Position numbers and translations under genes: made by a program
Shown: piece by piece, positions 43,078 through 53,139 of the stretch
Position numbering within the stretch: the first letter of the stretch is position 1
Layout of the letters: the number at the start of each line of letters is the position of its first letter
Assembly (NCBI GenBank): GCA_016929335.1
Contig: JAFGIY010000193.1
Span: 1-64,000 of the forward strand
Reading direction: 5' to 3'
DNA from: Acidobacteriota bacterium
GTDB taxonomy: Bacteria; Acidobacteriota; UBA6911
Length of the DNA stretch: 64,000 nucleotides
Notes under the pieces: generated by a model
The model's database searches: none
What the model was told of the DNA's origin: nothing
What the model saw: the letters and a program-made list of their open reading frames with translations, nothing else

Positions 43078-44460
43078 TCAATCAAAATCTGCGACCAACC
43101 AGCGGCGATAGGCCCGCCGTATCAATAACAGGCCAATGCCTGCGAGAAGACCTCCGAATAAGGGAATGAGAGGCCGCCACTGCAGCGGCATCTGTGCATC
43201 GAGTGCCGTTATGGGAACAGCTGTCGGTATAAGCGCAAGGAAAATGATAATGGTCATCCTTATAATGGAGCAAAAGCTGAGGAGCCAGACCGCCAAACCA
43301 AACGTCCATATTTGTATCAACGCGGAGTACGCAATTATATAGGCAAGCAATTCAAGATCCGGTTTCGCAGGCGCGGTGAACATCCATAGAATGAAGGTGG
43401 CCATAAACGCGCCATACATCGTTAATTGGCTGATGGCGGCAGACATGCCCAGCTGCGTCAAATAGTCATCCCTGCTGATGGGCATCATGAGTTCATGAGA
43501 AAGAGAACGGTTTTTCCCGCCCAATGACCCGAAAACAGTACTTACCGAAATGTATATGGCCATCCAGACCAACAATGACATTCTCATTCTCACCTTGGTG
43601 AAATAGCCTAATAATATAAATGTGAGATAAAAGGCAATGGCGACAAGGCCGGCAGACCAGATGGTAATATTGGAGACGTTCCAGCGGCGTATCCTTGACC
43701 AGCTTGAGTCGGCTGCGTGTTGGGCATGATAAATCAAGTTTACTATGGGCTTGTCGGCAAGCCGGTTCCTCCACCCTCGAGAATACCACTTCTCGACTCT
43801 CCGCCACTGCAGATCCGACAGCTGAGTCCGCCCTTTTCTGGAAGCTTGAATTTTTAGGTGATACTCAGGCATTTCTTCGTTGAGCAAAAGCAATCGGATC
43901 ATACCTGCAATGCCGAACGCCGCGCCGATGCCTATGCAAATGAATGCTTGAACCGGCCGGTGTCCCCAAACAATCTGCTCGATGCCGCTCCGGATCGGCT
44001 CTGCAAGAATGGAGATGCATCCGGCCATGATGAGAAAGGCGAATGCACCTCCCGGATGCAGTATGAGCCAGAGTATTGCTCCGAAAAGAAGCGTTGTGAT
44101 GGAGACAAAGCCGAACGATTGCCATCCGATCAGTGGAGCCATCCCGCCCGGCAAAAGAACGCCGAAAACTATAGCCACCATCACTGCCACGACCCCATGA
44201 ACCGTTCGGAAGCCGGGCATCAGGGATGCCCGGGAGTCGGCGAACTGCTCCTTCAGATGAATTGCCCAGTAGGCGAATAAGACTATGAATAAGAACAAGT
44301 GTCTCAGTTCAAACACATGATGGTTTTCTCTGCGCCCACCACCAACGAAGAAAAAGAGGACAAGGAAAAACAAGACGATCAGGATGATCAAGGATTGCCG
44401 CGCGGAGGCGAACGGCTGTCGGAAGCAGGTGAGGGCGGCTTGAATATAGGGATTAGGCAT
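43078..44460 (-). CDS. ABC-2-type transporter membrane subunit
   Basis: A 460-residue membrane protein with about ten helices in two groups separated by a long soluble loop (residues ~205-265). It has no signature motif by itself. The gene start overlaps the ATPase stop by 8 nt, which identifies it as the permease of that ABC system. Together with a GntR/YtrA regulator this is the layout of Gram-positive-type Ytr/bacitracin-like exporters. Transported compound unknown. Confidence 0.75.
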   Translation of the reverse strand: MPNPYIQAALTCFRQPFASARQSLIILIVLFFLVLFFFVGGGRRENHHVFELRHLFLFIVLFAYWAIHLKEQFADSRASLMPGFRTVHGVVAVMVAIVFGVLLPGGMAPLIGWQSFGFVSITTLLFGAILWLILHPGGAFAFLIMAGCISILAEPIRSGIEQIVWGHRPVQAFICIGIGAAFGIAGMIRLLLLNEEMPEYHLKIQASRKGRTQLSDLQWRRVEKWYSRGWRNRLADKPIVNLIYHAQHAADSSWSRIRRWNVSNITIWSAGLVAIAFYLTFILLGYFTKVRMRMSLLVWMAIYISVSTVFGSLGGKNRSLSHELMMPISRDDYLTQLGMSAAISQLTMYGAFMATFILWMFTAPAKPDLELLAYIIAYSALIQIWTFGLAVWLLSFCSIIRMTIIIFLALIPTAVPITALDAQMPLQWRPLIPLFGGLLAGIGLLLIRRAYRRWLVADFD

Positions 44461-45166
44461 GATGCATCTCCAAAAAACTATCTTCGAGGCTGATGTGTGT
44501 CTGCTCCTTCAAATCTTCAAGAAATCCATGCCAGGCGATACGGCCCGATTTCAGGATAGCCACCTGATCGGCTACGCGCTCAAGATCGGATGTGATGTGA
44601 GTTGAAAACAGGACGGTTCGTTTGTTCGGTTCCGCCAGGTCGATGATCATCTGCAAAAATTGCCGCCGCGCCAGCGGGTCGAGGCTTGCCGCCGGTTCGT
44701 CCAGAATGAGCAGATCCGGTTCATGTCCCAGTGCCAGCAGAAGGGCCACTTTTTGAAGCTGGCCCACCGAAAGTGGTCCAATGCGATCCTTGGCTGGGAT
44801 ATCGAATTCCTTGATCAGTTGGGCGGCCAAATCATGATTCCAGTTGGGATAAAATGCGGCCGTGTATTCGATCAACTGATAGACTCTCATCCACGGGTAC
44901 AGGTTGATAACCTGGGGGACGTAGCCGATCCGGCTTTTAGCCTCGGCGCTCAACGTCCAGGCCGGTTCTCCCAGAAGTTGCGCCTCACCGCTTTGCGGCC
45001 GGATCAAACCCAGGGCGCATTTGATGAGTGTTGTTTTGCCCGAGCCGTTGATTCCGAGCAGACCCAGAACAGAACCTCTCTCGACCGACAGGTCCAGTCC
45101 TTTCAGCACTGCTTTTTCTCCATAGGATTTGACGATTCCGCGAAGCTCGATGGTCGGTTCATTCAT
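44453..45166 (-). CDS. ABC transporter ATP-binding protein
   Basis: A 237-residue ATPase with Walker A GINGSGKTT, Q-loop YVPQVINLYPW, signature LSVGQLQKVALLLAL, Walker B LLILDEPAASLD and H-loop STHITSD. The C-terminal GRIAWHGFLEDLKEQ is typical of the CcmA/YtrB export type. It lies between the GntR regulator (54 bp upstream) and its permease (overlapping). Confidence 0.93.
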   Translation of the reverse strand: MNEPTIELRGIVKSYGEKAVLKGLDLSVERGSVLGLLGINGSGKTTLIKCALGLIRPQSGEAQLLGEPAWTLSAEAKSRIGYVPQVINLYPWMRVYQLIEYTAAFYPNWNHDLAAQLIKEFDIPAKDRIGPLSVGQLQKVALLLALGHEPDLLILDEPAASLDPLARRQFLQMIIDLAEPNKRTVLFSTHITSDLERVADQVAILKSGRIAWHGFLEDLKEQTHISLEDSFLEMHHA

Positions 45167-45220
45167 GATTGATATTCCTTATATAGGGCAGTCGGTACCA
45201 TTGCCGCCCCATTCCTGTTT

Positions 45221-45589
45221 TTATTCCCACATTTCATCCAATAAGCGATGCACTTCCTTTACATCCATGCCTAATGTTTTCGCTAATTCGGCAGCCTGGG
45301 CAATCTGTTGATAGAGCACTTGCCTCTGGGCATTCATCTGGCCTGAGGGGATGCGATCAGCGACGTAAGTGCCGTCTCCGTGACGGCGTTCGAGCAGGCC
45401 TTCGGCCGTCAACCGCTCGTAGACGCGAAGGATCGTATTCTGATTGACAGTCAGTTCTGCAGCCAAAGCCCGAACGGATGGGAGCCGGTCTCCCGGCCTG
45501 AGCGCTTTGCTGGCGCACTGGGCCCGGATTTGGGCCGCTATTTGCCGCGTGATGGGCATTCCGGAAGATGTTTCTATGCGAATTCGCAT
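45221..45589 (-). CDS. GntR-family regulator (YtrA type)
   Basis: A 122-residue short GntR protein: MPITRQIAAQIRAQCASKALRPGDRLPSVRALAAELTVNQNTILRVYERLTAEGLLERRHGDGTYV is the winged helix and the C-terminal tail of ~45 residues is the small YtrA-type dimerisation helix. These proteins repress the ABC operon they precede. First gene of the three-gene minus-strand operon. Confidence 0.9.
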   Translation of the reverse strand: MRIRIETSSGMPITRQIAAQIRAQCASKALRPGDRLPSVRALAAELTVNQNTILRVYERLTAEGLLERRHGDGTYVADRIPSGQMNAQRQVLYQQIAQAAELAKTLGMDVKEVHRLLDEMWE

Positions 45590-46021
45590 TTCATATCCTC
45601 ATAGTGACTACACATATATAACAGTAGGCACCTGAATGTCAAGCGCTATTAAGCATAGGATTTTAGGAAAAAGCAGATGCTCTCTTCAGAGCAGATATCC
45701 TGAATGAGACTGTCAGAAACGTTGGGCAAGCATTGAAGCTGGTGAATATCTCAGCAGGTAAGTATAGTCTTCAAACGTATCCCGATTTCAGGAGCCAGCG
45801 ATAGGTATTGAGATAAGGGAATTCTCGAGCACAACAAGGGTGAGGGCAAACAGAGTGCGTGGCTTGGAAAGACCTGATCAAATTTTCCGGCTGTGTGGAA
45901 CCTCAGGTGACTTTTCCGCCGCCCGGTCTCTTCAAACTCCAAAATATTTCATACCGGCCTGTCTCCTTTTTATCTCGGCCGGGTGTCCTTTATTTAGACA
46001 ATTTAAGTGAAGGAGGGTTTT
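45590..46021. other. Intergenic region between GntR operon and lipoprotein gene
   Basis: 432 bp divergent region. An AT-rich ACACATATATAACAGT just upstream of the GntR start may be its promoter/operator. An AAGGAGGG ribosome-binding site for the lipoprotein lies at the right end. No supportable gene. Confidence 0.5.
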
Positions 46022-47038
46022 ATGAACCTCAAGTACTTATGCGCGGCTATGATTTGCGCCATTTCTTTGTTTCTGAGCGGGTGTATCGAGCGCAAAGAGG
46101 AACTCACCATCGATGAGCGCGGGAATGTCTCCATACACACATCATTCTCAGGCGATATCGATCAGTATCCCCCTGTTTTCGATCTGCCAAACGGCGGCGC
46201 CTGGAAGAATATAAAAAGTGAATTCGATAAAAAAGGGAAGAAGGGTCTGGAAGCCAGTGCGGAAATGAACATTCCCTATGGCAGGAATCTGCCGGACCGC
46301 TACGATTTGAATGACCATTCCAACCGGGGATTAAGATTCCCCAGCACAGTCAAAAGATATCAAAAGGGCGCCCGGACTTTTTATGAGTTCACCCGTCGTT
46401 ACCAGCCGAGAAAATACCTTCCCTATGAAATCTACTATGAGACAGTAGATAAAGAACTTGAAGAAGAGGTTTTCAAGAAAGGCATTTTCAGCGTTTCACC
46501 AACGCAACGGGATTCGTATCTCCGTCAATTAACGCCGGCCTTTCATTCATCGCAATTGCGAATCATCTATGATGTTCTCGGGATTATGGTGTTTCAGAAT
46601 GATATCTCTCAAGATGCAAGGAGACAGATGCTCTTAAGTGCCGGGGAGAAAGTGCGTCAAGCTTTCCCACAAAATAGACTAGAAACAACGCTGGCCCGCG
46701 TTAATAAATCAAATGAAGTTGGCGATGAAATGGATGAAATCACAAAGGAAATGGATCAGATATTCATATCGATTTTTAAAAATCAAATCCGTCCGGACAG
46801 GGCCCGTTTGTCGGTGAAATTTACTCAAATACTGGAAAATGAACGGCGCTCTCGTAAAATAACGGATGCCATAAATGAACACATATTCAACATAACGCTC
46901 AAAATGCCGGGGCAGATTGTCGTTACCAACGGAATCTTCTCCGAAGAATCACTTGGGACAGTCTCCTGGGAATTTCGGGGAAGTGCTCTCCATGACTGTG
47001 AATATGTGCTTCATGCCGTATCGGTTGTCGAAAATTAA
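46022..47038 (+). CDS. Lipoprotein of unknown function linked to an ECF sigma factor
   Basis: A 338-residue lipoprotein: signal CAAMICAISLFLSGC with lipobox LSGC at residues 17-20, then ERKEELTIDERGNVSI, a beta-rich start common in envelope lipoproteins. The rest is charged and mostly helical (EEEVFKKGIF, EMDEITKEMDQIF), ending with an LGTVSWEFRGSAL strand. The family is not recognised. ATG 46022 follows AAGGAGG. The sigma factor gene starts 17 bp downstream, so it is probably co-transcribed with or sensed by that module. Confidence 0.75.
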   Translation: MNLKYLCAAMICAISLFLSGCIERKEELTIDERGNVSIHTSFSGDIDQYPPVFDLPNGGAWKNIKSEFDKKGKKGLEASAEMNIPYGRNLPDRYDLNDHSNRGLRFPSTVKRYQKGARTFYEFTRRYQPRKYLPYEIYYETVDKELEEEVFKKGIFSVSPTQRDSYLRQLTPAFHSSQLRIIYDVLGIMVFQNDISQDARRQMLLSAGEKVRQAFPQNRLETTLARVNKSNEVGDEMDEITKEMDQIFISIFKNQIRPDRARLSVKFTQILENERRSRKITDAINEHIFNITLKMPGQIVVTNGIFSEESLGTVSWEFRGSALHDCEYVLHAVSVVEN

Positions 47039-47055
47039 TCGAAAGAGCCTACCCT

Positions 47056-47565
47056 ATGAATCCGGATATTGCTCAGCTTGTTGAGAAATACTCCGATATG
47101 GTCTTCCGCTTTATTCTGAAGATCGTTTCCGACAGAGAAACGGCGCTGGATCTGACTCAGGAAATATTCGTCAAGCTTTTTGAAAACCCGGCCTATCTTA
47201 ACAATGCCGATAATATTAAGGGATATATTTTAAAGACCGCATACAATCACGCGCTGAACTATGCACGCAATGAGCGAGCGCACCGACTTAAAGAACAGGA
47301 TCATTGCTCCGTAGAACAAACGCACACACCGGGCCCTGAAGACGAATTCAATAAAACCGAACAGGCGGAAATAATACATTGCTATTTGAATGATTTGAGC
47401 CCTCAACAAAGAGAAACCGTAATCTGCCGTTTTTACGGCGAGATGAAGCTGACGGAGATTGCCCGGACACTAAATATAACTGAAACAACAGTCAGGATTC
47501 ACCTCAAGCGGGCTTTGCAGAAACTTAGAAATCTGATGACTGCAGGACAGGAGGAGCGTACATGA
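47056..47565 (+). CDS. ECF-type RNA polymerase sigma factor (first)
   Basis: A 169-residue sigma70 ECF protein: region 2 (YSDMVFRFILKIVSDRETALDLTQEIFVKLF) and region 4 (LSPQQRETVICRFYGEMKLTEIARTLNITETTVRIHLKRALQKLRNL). The linker is short, as in ECF factors. Its stop overlaps the start of the anti-sigma gene by 4 nt, the usual coupling. Confidence 0.92.
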   Translation: MNPDIAQLVEKYSDMVFRFILKIVSDRETALDLTQEIFVKLFENPAYLNNADNIKGYILKTAYNHALNYARNERAHRLKEQDHCSVEQTHTPGPEDEFNKTEQAEIIHCYLNDLSPQQRETVICRFYGEMKLTEIARTLNITETTVRIHLKRALQKLRNLMTAGQEERT

Positions 47566-48059
47566 ACTGCGACAAGTTCAAAGAATTAATTCTGGACAGT
47601 ATCCTGGAAGAATCCGATTCTCCCGATAGTATGGAACTCCAGAAACATATCCGCACCTGCAGTGCATGCCGCATTGAATTCGAACAGATTCAATCGGCTG
47701 TCCGCACATTAAAGCCGGGCGCGGGAGAAGAATTGTCTCTTGTTGAGAAGCTTCGGATCGAAAATAAAATTTATGAAGCCCGCTTGAAGCGGCTATCCGG
47801 CAAGCGTTTCCGAAATACATGGATTAAGCGCCTTACGGCGATAGCGGCGGCCGTTTTCTTCTTCTTTCTTGGCTATTCCATTAGGACTACGCTTCCGGGC
47901 AATCGTCCCATTAAGGATAGGGCATCCTATAAAGAAAGCATCGAAGAGCGGATGAATCTGCAGTTTGCGCGCATTTATGGGCAACGGATTTCTCCCCGAG
48001 GACTGCTGCTGATCGCTAAAGGAGAAAAAGCTCTGGAAGAGTACAAATTGCGGAAATAG
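47562..48059 (+). CDS. Zinc-finger anti-sigma factor
   Basis: A 165-residue protein. The N-terminus has the ZAS pattern with His and CxxC (MELQKHIRTCSACRIEFEQ). A single membrane helix follows (LTAIAAAVFFFFLGYSI) and a ~65-residue periplasmic tail with little structure. It should hold the upstream sigma factor at the membrane until a signal releases it. Confidence 0.85.
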   Translation: MNCDKFKELILDSILEESDSPDSMELQKHIRTCSACRIEFEQIQSAVRTLKPGAGEELSLVEKLRIENKIYEARLKRLSGKRFRNTWIKRLTAIAAAVFFFFLGYSIRTTLPGNRPIKDRASYKESIEERMNLQFARIYGQRISPRGLLLIAKGEKALEEYKLRK

Positions 48060-48396
48060 TAACCTTATAATAGCCTCACAATTCAGCGTACAATCTCTTT
48101 CAGATATTTGCCCGGCAAATATTAAATCTATTCGGTTTAACAGAAGCGCGTGAGGCGACCGCCGACCATCTAATGTATGGACGTGGATAAGTCCATTCCA
48201 TGGAATGCCGGTCCAATACGGCTGTATCAGAACGAAAAGTGGAAACACATGGAACTGCCGGATGCGCAAGGCCGAATCGGGTCGGATCAGAATTTTGCCG
48301 GAAGCGAATCGGCAAGCGGAGAGGAGCAGCAACAGCCTGCGATGACGAGTTGATAAATACAGCACTCGTGACGGCAAGAGTTTACAATTTGCAAAA
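48060..48396. other. Intergenic region before ExbD-like gene
   Basis: 337 bp without a supportable gene. Only short chance frames are visible, and no clear promoter or ribosome-binding site before the ExbD-like ATG. Confidence 0.4.
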
Positions 48397-48846
48397 ATGA
48401 GTTTGCACCGACGTTACCAGATAGCATCTCTGCGAGATGTGCTTGAAAACCACATGATGACCTTCAGCATGGTCTACATGGGAATCATACTGGTTACGCT
48501 CATTATCAGCGGATTGGTCGGGCCGAACTGGGATCTCTGGTATCCTAAGATCCGTAATCCGGTGGCCAGGGCTGCCAGAGCGAGCAAAGCCTATTCGGAT
48601 CATGGCTCGATCTTGATCGGCATCGACAGAAACCACAAGCTTTATATTGATCGTCGACAGATAACTCTGGGTGAATTACGACAGCTGGTCAGGGAGAAAT
48701 GGCGGCTCGGCGGCAAAAGGGTTTACATCAAAGCTGACGAAGCCTGCTCGTTTGGATTTGTGCTTGAGATCATGCGATCATGCAAGGATGTCGGCGCGTA
48801 CGAAATCCGCATATTGGTTGTAAGAGAACGGCAATGGCCAGCGTGA
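48397..48846 (+). CDS. ExbD/TolR-like protein
   Basis: A 149-residue inner-membrane protein with one helix (MVYMGIILVTLIISGL) and a periplasmic ExbD-like domain (SILIGIDRNHKLYIDRRQITLGELRQLVREK, GKRVYIKADEACSFGFVLEIMRSCKDVGA). The first ~25 residues are cytoplasmic. No ExbB/TolQ partner is in the window. With the TonB-C-like protein downstream it may be part of an energy-transducing set. No convincing ribosome-binding site precedes ATG 48397. Confidence 0.82.
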   Translation: MSLHRRYQIASLRDVLENHMMTFSMVYMGIILVTLIISGLVGPNWDLWYPKIRNPVARAARASKAYSDHGSILIGIDRNHKLYIDRRQITLGELRQLVREKWRLGGKRVYIKADEACSFGFVLEIMRSCKDVGAYEIRILVVRERQWPA

Positions 48847-48881
48847 GGGGTAATTCAAACCGCCAGGAGGGATCAGATCAA

Positions 48882-49487
48882 ATGCACATCGAAAAGAATG
48901 TTATCAGATGGACTACGCTGCTGACTGCTCTGGTTGTGGCAAGCACACTTCCAAATGGTTTGGCTCAAAGGAATGAATCGTCACCCTTCTCGATATTTTT
49001 GGTTCCGGCGAGGAGCCAGGAGGAACCTTGGGGACTCGAAATTTCCATGGCAGCGGATACTAACGATTCTTTCTATGTAATCCTCACCAATATTTCAAAA
49101 GAAACGCAGTCTGCTTTTGAGGGATGGTGTAGTTGGGGGTACTATGCAATCTCCTTTGAGATGGAAACCGGAGATGGTCGAAAGTTCACAATATCCAAAC
49201 AACTATCCAAAAAGCAGTTCGTTTGGACCCGAAATTGGCCCGCAATCTTCCTAATTCCCCCGGGAGAATCCATGATCTGCCGCATACTCCTGGACGATTA
49301 TTGGGGTGCAGATCCTGATCTTCCGATTGTCAATAAAACACCCATCCCAGTTACGATCAGGGCGATATATCAACTAGATGCAACTCCGGAGTCTGCCGCA
49401 AAGAATGTGTGGACAGGTCGACTGGAGTCACTCAACTATAATCTTAAATTCAGACACTGGATTTCGCACGCTCTTTCCCGAAGATGA
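48882..49487 (+). CDS. Exported protein of unknown function
   Basis: A 201-residue protein with a signal peptide (TTLLTALVVASTLPNGLA). The mature part looks like an immunoglobulin-type beta sandwich (WGLEISMAADTNDSFYVILTNISKE, FLIPPGESMICRILLDDYWG, IPVTIRAIYQLD). No family recognised. ATG 48882 has AGGAGG about 11 nt upstream. It follows the ExbD-like gene by 35 bp. Confidence 0.65.
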   Translation: MHIEKNVIRWTTLLTALVVASTLPNGLAQRNESSPFSIFLVPARSQEEPWGLEISMAADTNDSFYVILTNISKETQSAFEGWCSWGYYAISFEMETGDGRKFTISKQLSKKQFVWTRNWPAIFLIPPGESMICRILLDDYWGADPDLPIVNKTPIPVTIRAIYQLDATPESAAKNVWTGRLESLNYNLKFRHWISHALSRR

Positions 49488-49802
49488 TGGCTCAAGAATG
49501 TGATTTAACTCAAGGCGATTCGAGAGATTATAGGGTGTGACTTGTCATGAATAAGCGGCGGCGGGCATGTTTCCTCGAACGGGACTTCGTGAGAGAATGA
49601 AAAAACTCGCAATAAAGTCGGCAACTCAATAAGACTCGCCATTAACGTGGAACTCACGGCATGGCTGAGAATACTGTAACACCCGTTCAGCAAATGAATG
49701 ATGGAGTGCAAACCTTGTTTCGGGCCGGCGTACTGGTCTAAGATTGTTTGAACATCAGCATGCGAGCTGGCATCCTGATTACAAATGTCTTCTCAGGAAT
49801 AT
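49488..49802. other. Intergenic region before TonB-like gene
   Basis: 315 bp without a supportable gene or a clear regulatory signal. Nothing further seen. Confidence 0.4.
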
Positions 49803-50852
49803 ATGATGAGCAAATCTATCTGGATTTTAGTCATCCTGGCTTTTGCATTCGCCTTGGTCCAGTCGCCGGCGCAAGAAGCTCTTCGAGCTGGCATTGACGT
49901 TCCTGAGCCTAGGATCATCAAAGAGGTGGAATTTGAGTATCCCGATTTGATTAAGCACTGGTTTATGGGGAACGACCCAGTAGTCCTTGATATTCTAATC
50001 AATGAGCAGGGCTTGGTGACTAGCATCGAGGAAAGGAGCTACGACGCTTCAGTTCTCGAAAGTGTCAAAGCTGCCGTGAAACAGTGGATATTCGCTCCCA
50101 CCATCGTTAATGGCAGGGCTGTTCCAGTGACTGCCACCCTAGTTGCAGTCTTCTCGCTGGGCTACAATCCTTACACAATCGATTTGGGAGTAAGAGCATC
50201 TTATCTAAAATTGGCTCCTGGTAACTGGTGTGTCTTTCCTGCGACGCTTACGCATAATGGCCAATTGAAGGAAGAGCAGGATTTTCGATCAATAGCAACG
50301 CGGGATGCTGTTTCCGGGGAAGTCAAAAGTATGTCTCTAAAGGAGGCATGCGGAGAGCAGACAGGTAAACAATACACATTGATCCCTGAACCTGACGTTC
50401 CTTTTTCAGTGATCGAATCAAAGATGAAATCACCGGAACCCCATACACTTTACAGGTTGGCCAGTTCTCGATATTTTTTCCCCAAAAATCATCCCACGAT
50501 TGAGCATTACAAGCCGGGGGTAGTTCGGTTGTATTATTCAACACTCCTCACCAGCAATGGCTCCCAGCTTATTCAGTTGGCCGGTGTTGATTCGGATGTA
50601 CAGACGCCTGAATTCTCCCTCGACTTCAATAGTTTGGCCAGTCTTCTCAACGATTCCCGTTATAAACACGGAGCCATTTATTTCTTCACGATGTTTGTCG
50701 ATGACAAGGGCAGCATCCTGGGCGTTGAATATAGCGGCGTAAAGAATGAAGCAGTGATAACCGCATTAAGCCAAGCCACCGTGCTTACACCAGGGACACA
50801 CAAGGGCAAGCCGGTTCCAACAGCTGTGGTAGTGGCGATTCCGGTGAAATAA
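49803..50852 (+). CDS. Exported protein with two TonB-C-like domains
   Basis: A 349-residue protein with an N-terminal export signal (ILVILAFAFALVQSPAQ). The first mature domain is TonB-C-like: DPVVLDILINEQGLVTSIEERSYD, VKAAVKQWIFAPTIVNGRAVPVTAT. The C-terminal part repeats this pattern in degraded form (IYFFTMFVDDKGSILGVEYSG, LSQATVLTPGTHKGKPVPTAVVVAIPVK). There is no cytoplasmic anchor plus proline-rich linker as in classic TonB. Such exported TonB-C proteins are frequent in Acidobacteriota; function unclear. Confidence 0.75.
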   Translation: MMSKSIWILVILAFAFALVQSPAQEALRAGIDVPEPRIIKEVEFEYPDLIKHWFMGNDPVVLDILINEQGLVTSIEERSYDASVLESVKAAVKQWIFAPTIVNGRAVPVTATLVAVFSLGYNPYTIDLGVRASYLKLAPGNWCVFPATLTHNGQLKEEQDFRSIATRDAVSGEVKSMSLKEACGEQTGKQYTLIPEPDVPFSVIESKMKSPEPHTLYRLASSRYFFPKNHPTIEHYKPGVVRLYYSTLLTSNGSQLIQLAGVDSDVQTPEFSLDFNSLASLLNDSRYKHGAIYFFTMFVDDKGSILGVEYSGVKNEAVITALSQATVLTPGTHKGKPVPTAVVVAIPVK

Positions 50853-51008
50853 GGCTAAGAAAGCAATGGACTTTTTTTCTTCTGATTGGAAAATAAACTA
50901 TTCATAAGTATTTGATTGGTATCAACATACTGTCATTTTCAGAGTCTAAGGCCCAATAAGCGCGCTTCTATGACATAACGCCCCCGCGATAGGGGATCCA
51001 GCGATTTG

Positions 51009-51746
51009 TCACTTAAATACATACCGGAATTTGGCTACATCGATGCTCGGAGGACGCCTCTCTCGTTCAAACCAATCGTAACCTTCCTTGAGATTCTTCC
51101 AGAACTCAAACCATTTGGAATCCCTATGGACATTGAGGTTTTCCACCGTCATGCGGAACGGGAAGATATGCACTTTAAAATCTGACTGGCCATTACGAAA
51201 TGCTGCGTCCGCCAACGTGTAAATTTCTTCGATGCCTGCATCAGTCATCGCATAGCAGCCGATCGATACGCAGTCACCATGAACCATAAGATAGCTGCCA
51301 GTCCGGCCGTGAGCCCGATCATAGGCATTCGGAAAACCGATATCGAATGACAGGTGGAACTGACTCGACGGATTCATCCGCTGCGGAGTAACAAAATAAA
51401 ATCCTTCCGGACTCTGTCCATCTCCGGCCCGTATCTTGGGCCCCAGTTGGCCGGAATAGGTACAGATGGGGTAGCTTTTGAATAGGACGAACTCCCTACC
51501 ATCACAGAGCCATACTTCGAGATATCGGGATTGCTTGAAGATCCGAATAAAGATCGGGGCTCCAAGTTTCAAACGTTTTTGATTGAGAGAGTTACGCAAT
51601 GATGGACTAACGCGATTGATGACCTCTCTCGATCTTGGACTCGATGGTAATGTCGATGACCATAGCAATGCAGCCATCGCACAGGTTACAGCCAGGACAG
51701 CAACTGTCGTGCGTATAAATGACGGTGAGATTTTTGTTGTGTTCAT
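51009..51746 (-). CDS. L,D-transpeptidase (YafK/ErfK type)
   Basis: A 245-residue protein with an N-terminal membrane anchor or signal (TVAVLAVTCAMAALLW) and the L,D-transpeptidase active site HGDCVSIGCYAMTD, where the second cysteine is the nucleophile and the His is present. The substrate-binding strand YLEVWLCDG and GDGQSPEGFYFVTPQR are also typical. It cross-links or trims peptidoglycan in the periplasm. ATG 51746 is chosen; its ribosome-binding site is weak. Confidence 0.88.
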   Translation of the reverse strand: MNTTKISPSFIRTTVAVLAVTCAMAALLWSSTLPSSPRSREVINRVSPSLRNSLNQKRLKLGAPIFIRIFKQSRYLEVWLCDGREFVLFKSYPICTYSGQLGPKIRAGDGQSPEGFYFVTPQRMNPSSQFHLSFDIGFPNAYDRAHGRTGSYLMVHGDCVSIGCYAMTDAGIEEIYTLADAAFRNGQSDFKVHIFPFRMTVENLNVHRDSKWFEFWKNLKEGYDWFERERRPPSIDVAKFRYVFK

Positions 51747-51926
51747 TTTTCGCCGCTGCAGACACCGTTCGAAATACCGATAAGTCAATCCAGCATACGC
51801 TGGAATAGTTGCTGTGATCAACTGATTCTACAGTAGTTACGAATTGTGAGATGGTTGAAAAAAGGGTAATGATCCCGATACGCGTTTATCGGCCACTGAG
51901 ATTTGCTGCACTCATAAGTATTAGCG

Positions 51927-52559
51927 TCAAAAGCAGCAGGATGGATTACTGGAGGGAAGGACTATACCCTTCTTGAGACTGACAATCGCGTCGCCGCTTC
52001 CTCGGGTTCCGTTGATAGGAGGAGAAAAACCGATACGCCGCCTATGTGTAGAGGATGCCGGGGACATGAGATCTCGAATCGCTTCAAAGACCACTTTAAA
52101 CTGGTGATCATACTTCTTCTCCATTTCGTCCAGCCTGTGGGCTAAGTCTTTGTGAGATGCCAGCATTTCTCTCAAGCGCACAAACGTTCGCATTATGGCG
52201 ATGTTGACTTGCACCGCGCGTTTGCTGGTCAGCACGCTGGAAAGCATGGCAACACCTTGCTCTGTAAAAGCATAGGGAAAAGATCCGCCCAGGCTTTGCG
52301 GAGAAGGTATCACATTTTGTGATAGCAGAGCATTCGTCTCCTGATCCGATAGCTGGAGCATGAAATCTTCCGGAAATCGATCTACATTCCGCTTGACCTG
52401 TTGGCGCAATGCAATCGCCTTCACTTCATAAAGCATTGCCAGATCACGATCCAACATGACTCTATGACCACGAATAGTCAAAATGCGGTGTCCAATCAGT
52501 TCTTCCGGGAGGGGAAGCTGATCGAGCCTGCATGTTTTCGCATCACGTGTCTTTGGCAT
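51927..52559 (-). CDS. ORF6N-domain phage-type protein
   Basis: A 210-residue protein with an N-terminal ORF6N domain ([77 protein letters not shown]) and a short coiled coil ([18 protein letters not shown]). The last ~40 residues are not conserved. Such proteins are phage or mobile-element antirepressor-like DNA-binding proteins. No other phage gene is visible, so it may be an isolated remnant. Confidence 0.85.
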   Translation of the reverse strand: MPKTRDAKTCRLDQLPLPEELIGHRILTIRGHRVMLDRDLAMLYEVKAIALRQQVKRNVDRFPEDFMLQLSDQETNALLSQNVIPSPQSLGGSFPYAFTEQGVAMLSSVLTSKRAVQVNIAIMRTFVRLREMLASHKDLAHRLDEMEKKYDHQFKVVFEAIRDLMSPASSTHRRRIGFSPPINGTRGSGDAIVSLKKGIVLPSSNPSCCF

Positions 52560-53139
52560 GGAAATCTTTCCAACCTCCGGGACATAACAATTCTCCAGTT
52601 ACCCTGTTTTCCCATTCAGCGGCCCTAAGCAGAGAGGCATCTTCCCATGCTGATCCAGCGACGAAACGCAGCAGGGCATAGCCGTATCAATTATCTGTTG
52701 TTTCGCCGGGGAGAATTTTTAGAACAAGCAAGAAATTCGCAGAATCAGCACCGCCGCATATACGGTTCATAAGGAGTTACCTGTCCCGGATGCCAACAAC
52801 GGCTTTGATTTTCTTGTTGACGGTTTCGCTTGGCCGATAAAGCGAATCCGGAAACTGGATTTCTGCCAAGGCACATTGATGGGATGTGCGTTTATCAGGC
52901 ACTGAGGTTTGTTACGTCTCAACATGACATAGCCGGTCAACAATGCAGGTCAGATGCCATCCATGAACCGCACATAGTGGCGCTTTGGGAAATTCATATT
53001 ACTTGCTGTGCATCCGGGCTAAGAATTCGGCTTTCACGAATCGTCCCATGAAATCCTTTTCTGTTTGAATTTAATGTGAAATTATTTAGACAAAAAACCT
53101 TTGGTTGCCAGTCATTACTATCAAAGGCGGAATCGAAAC
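52560..53139. other. Intergenic region between ORF6N gene and sigma factor
   Basis: 580 bp without a supportable gene; short frames show no recognisable domain. AT-rich sequence at ~53070-53100 may carry the sigma-operon promoter. Confidence 0.4.
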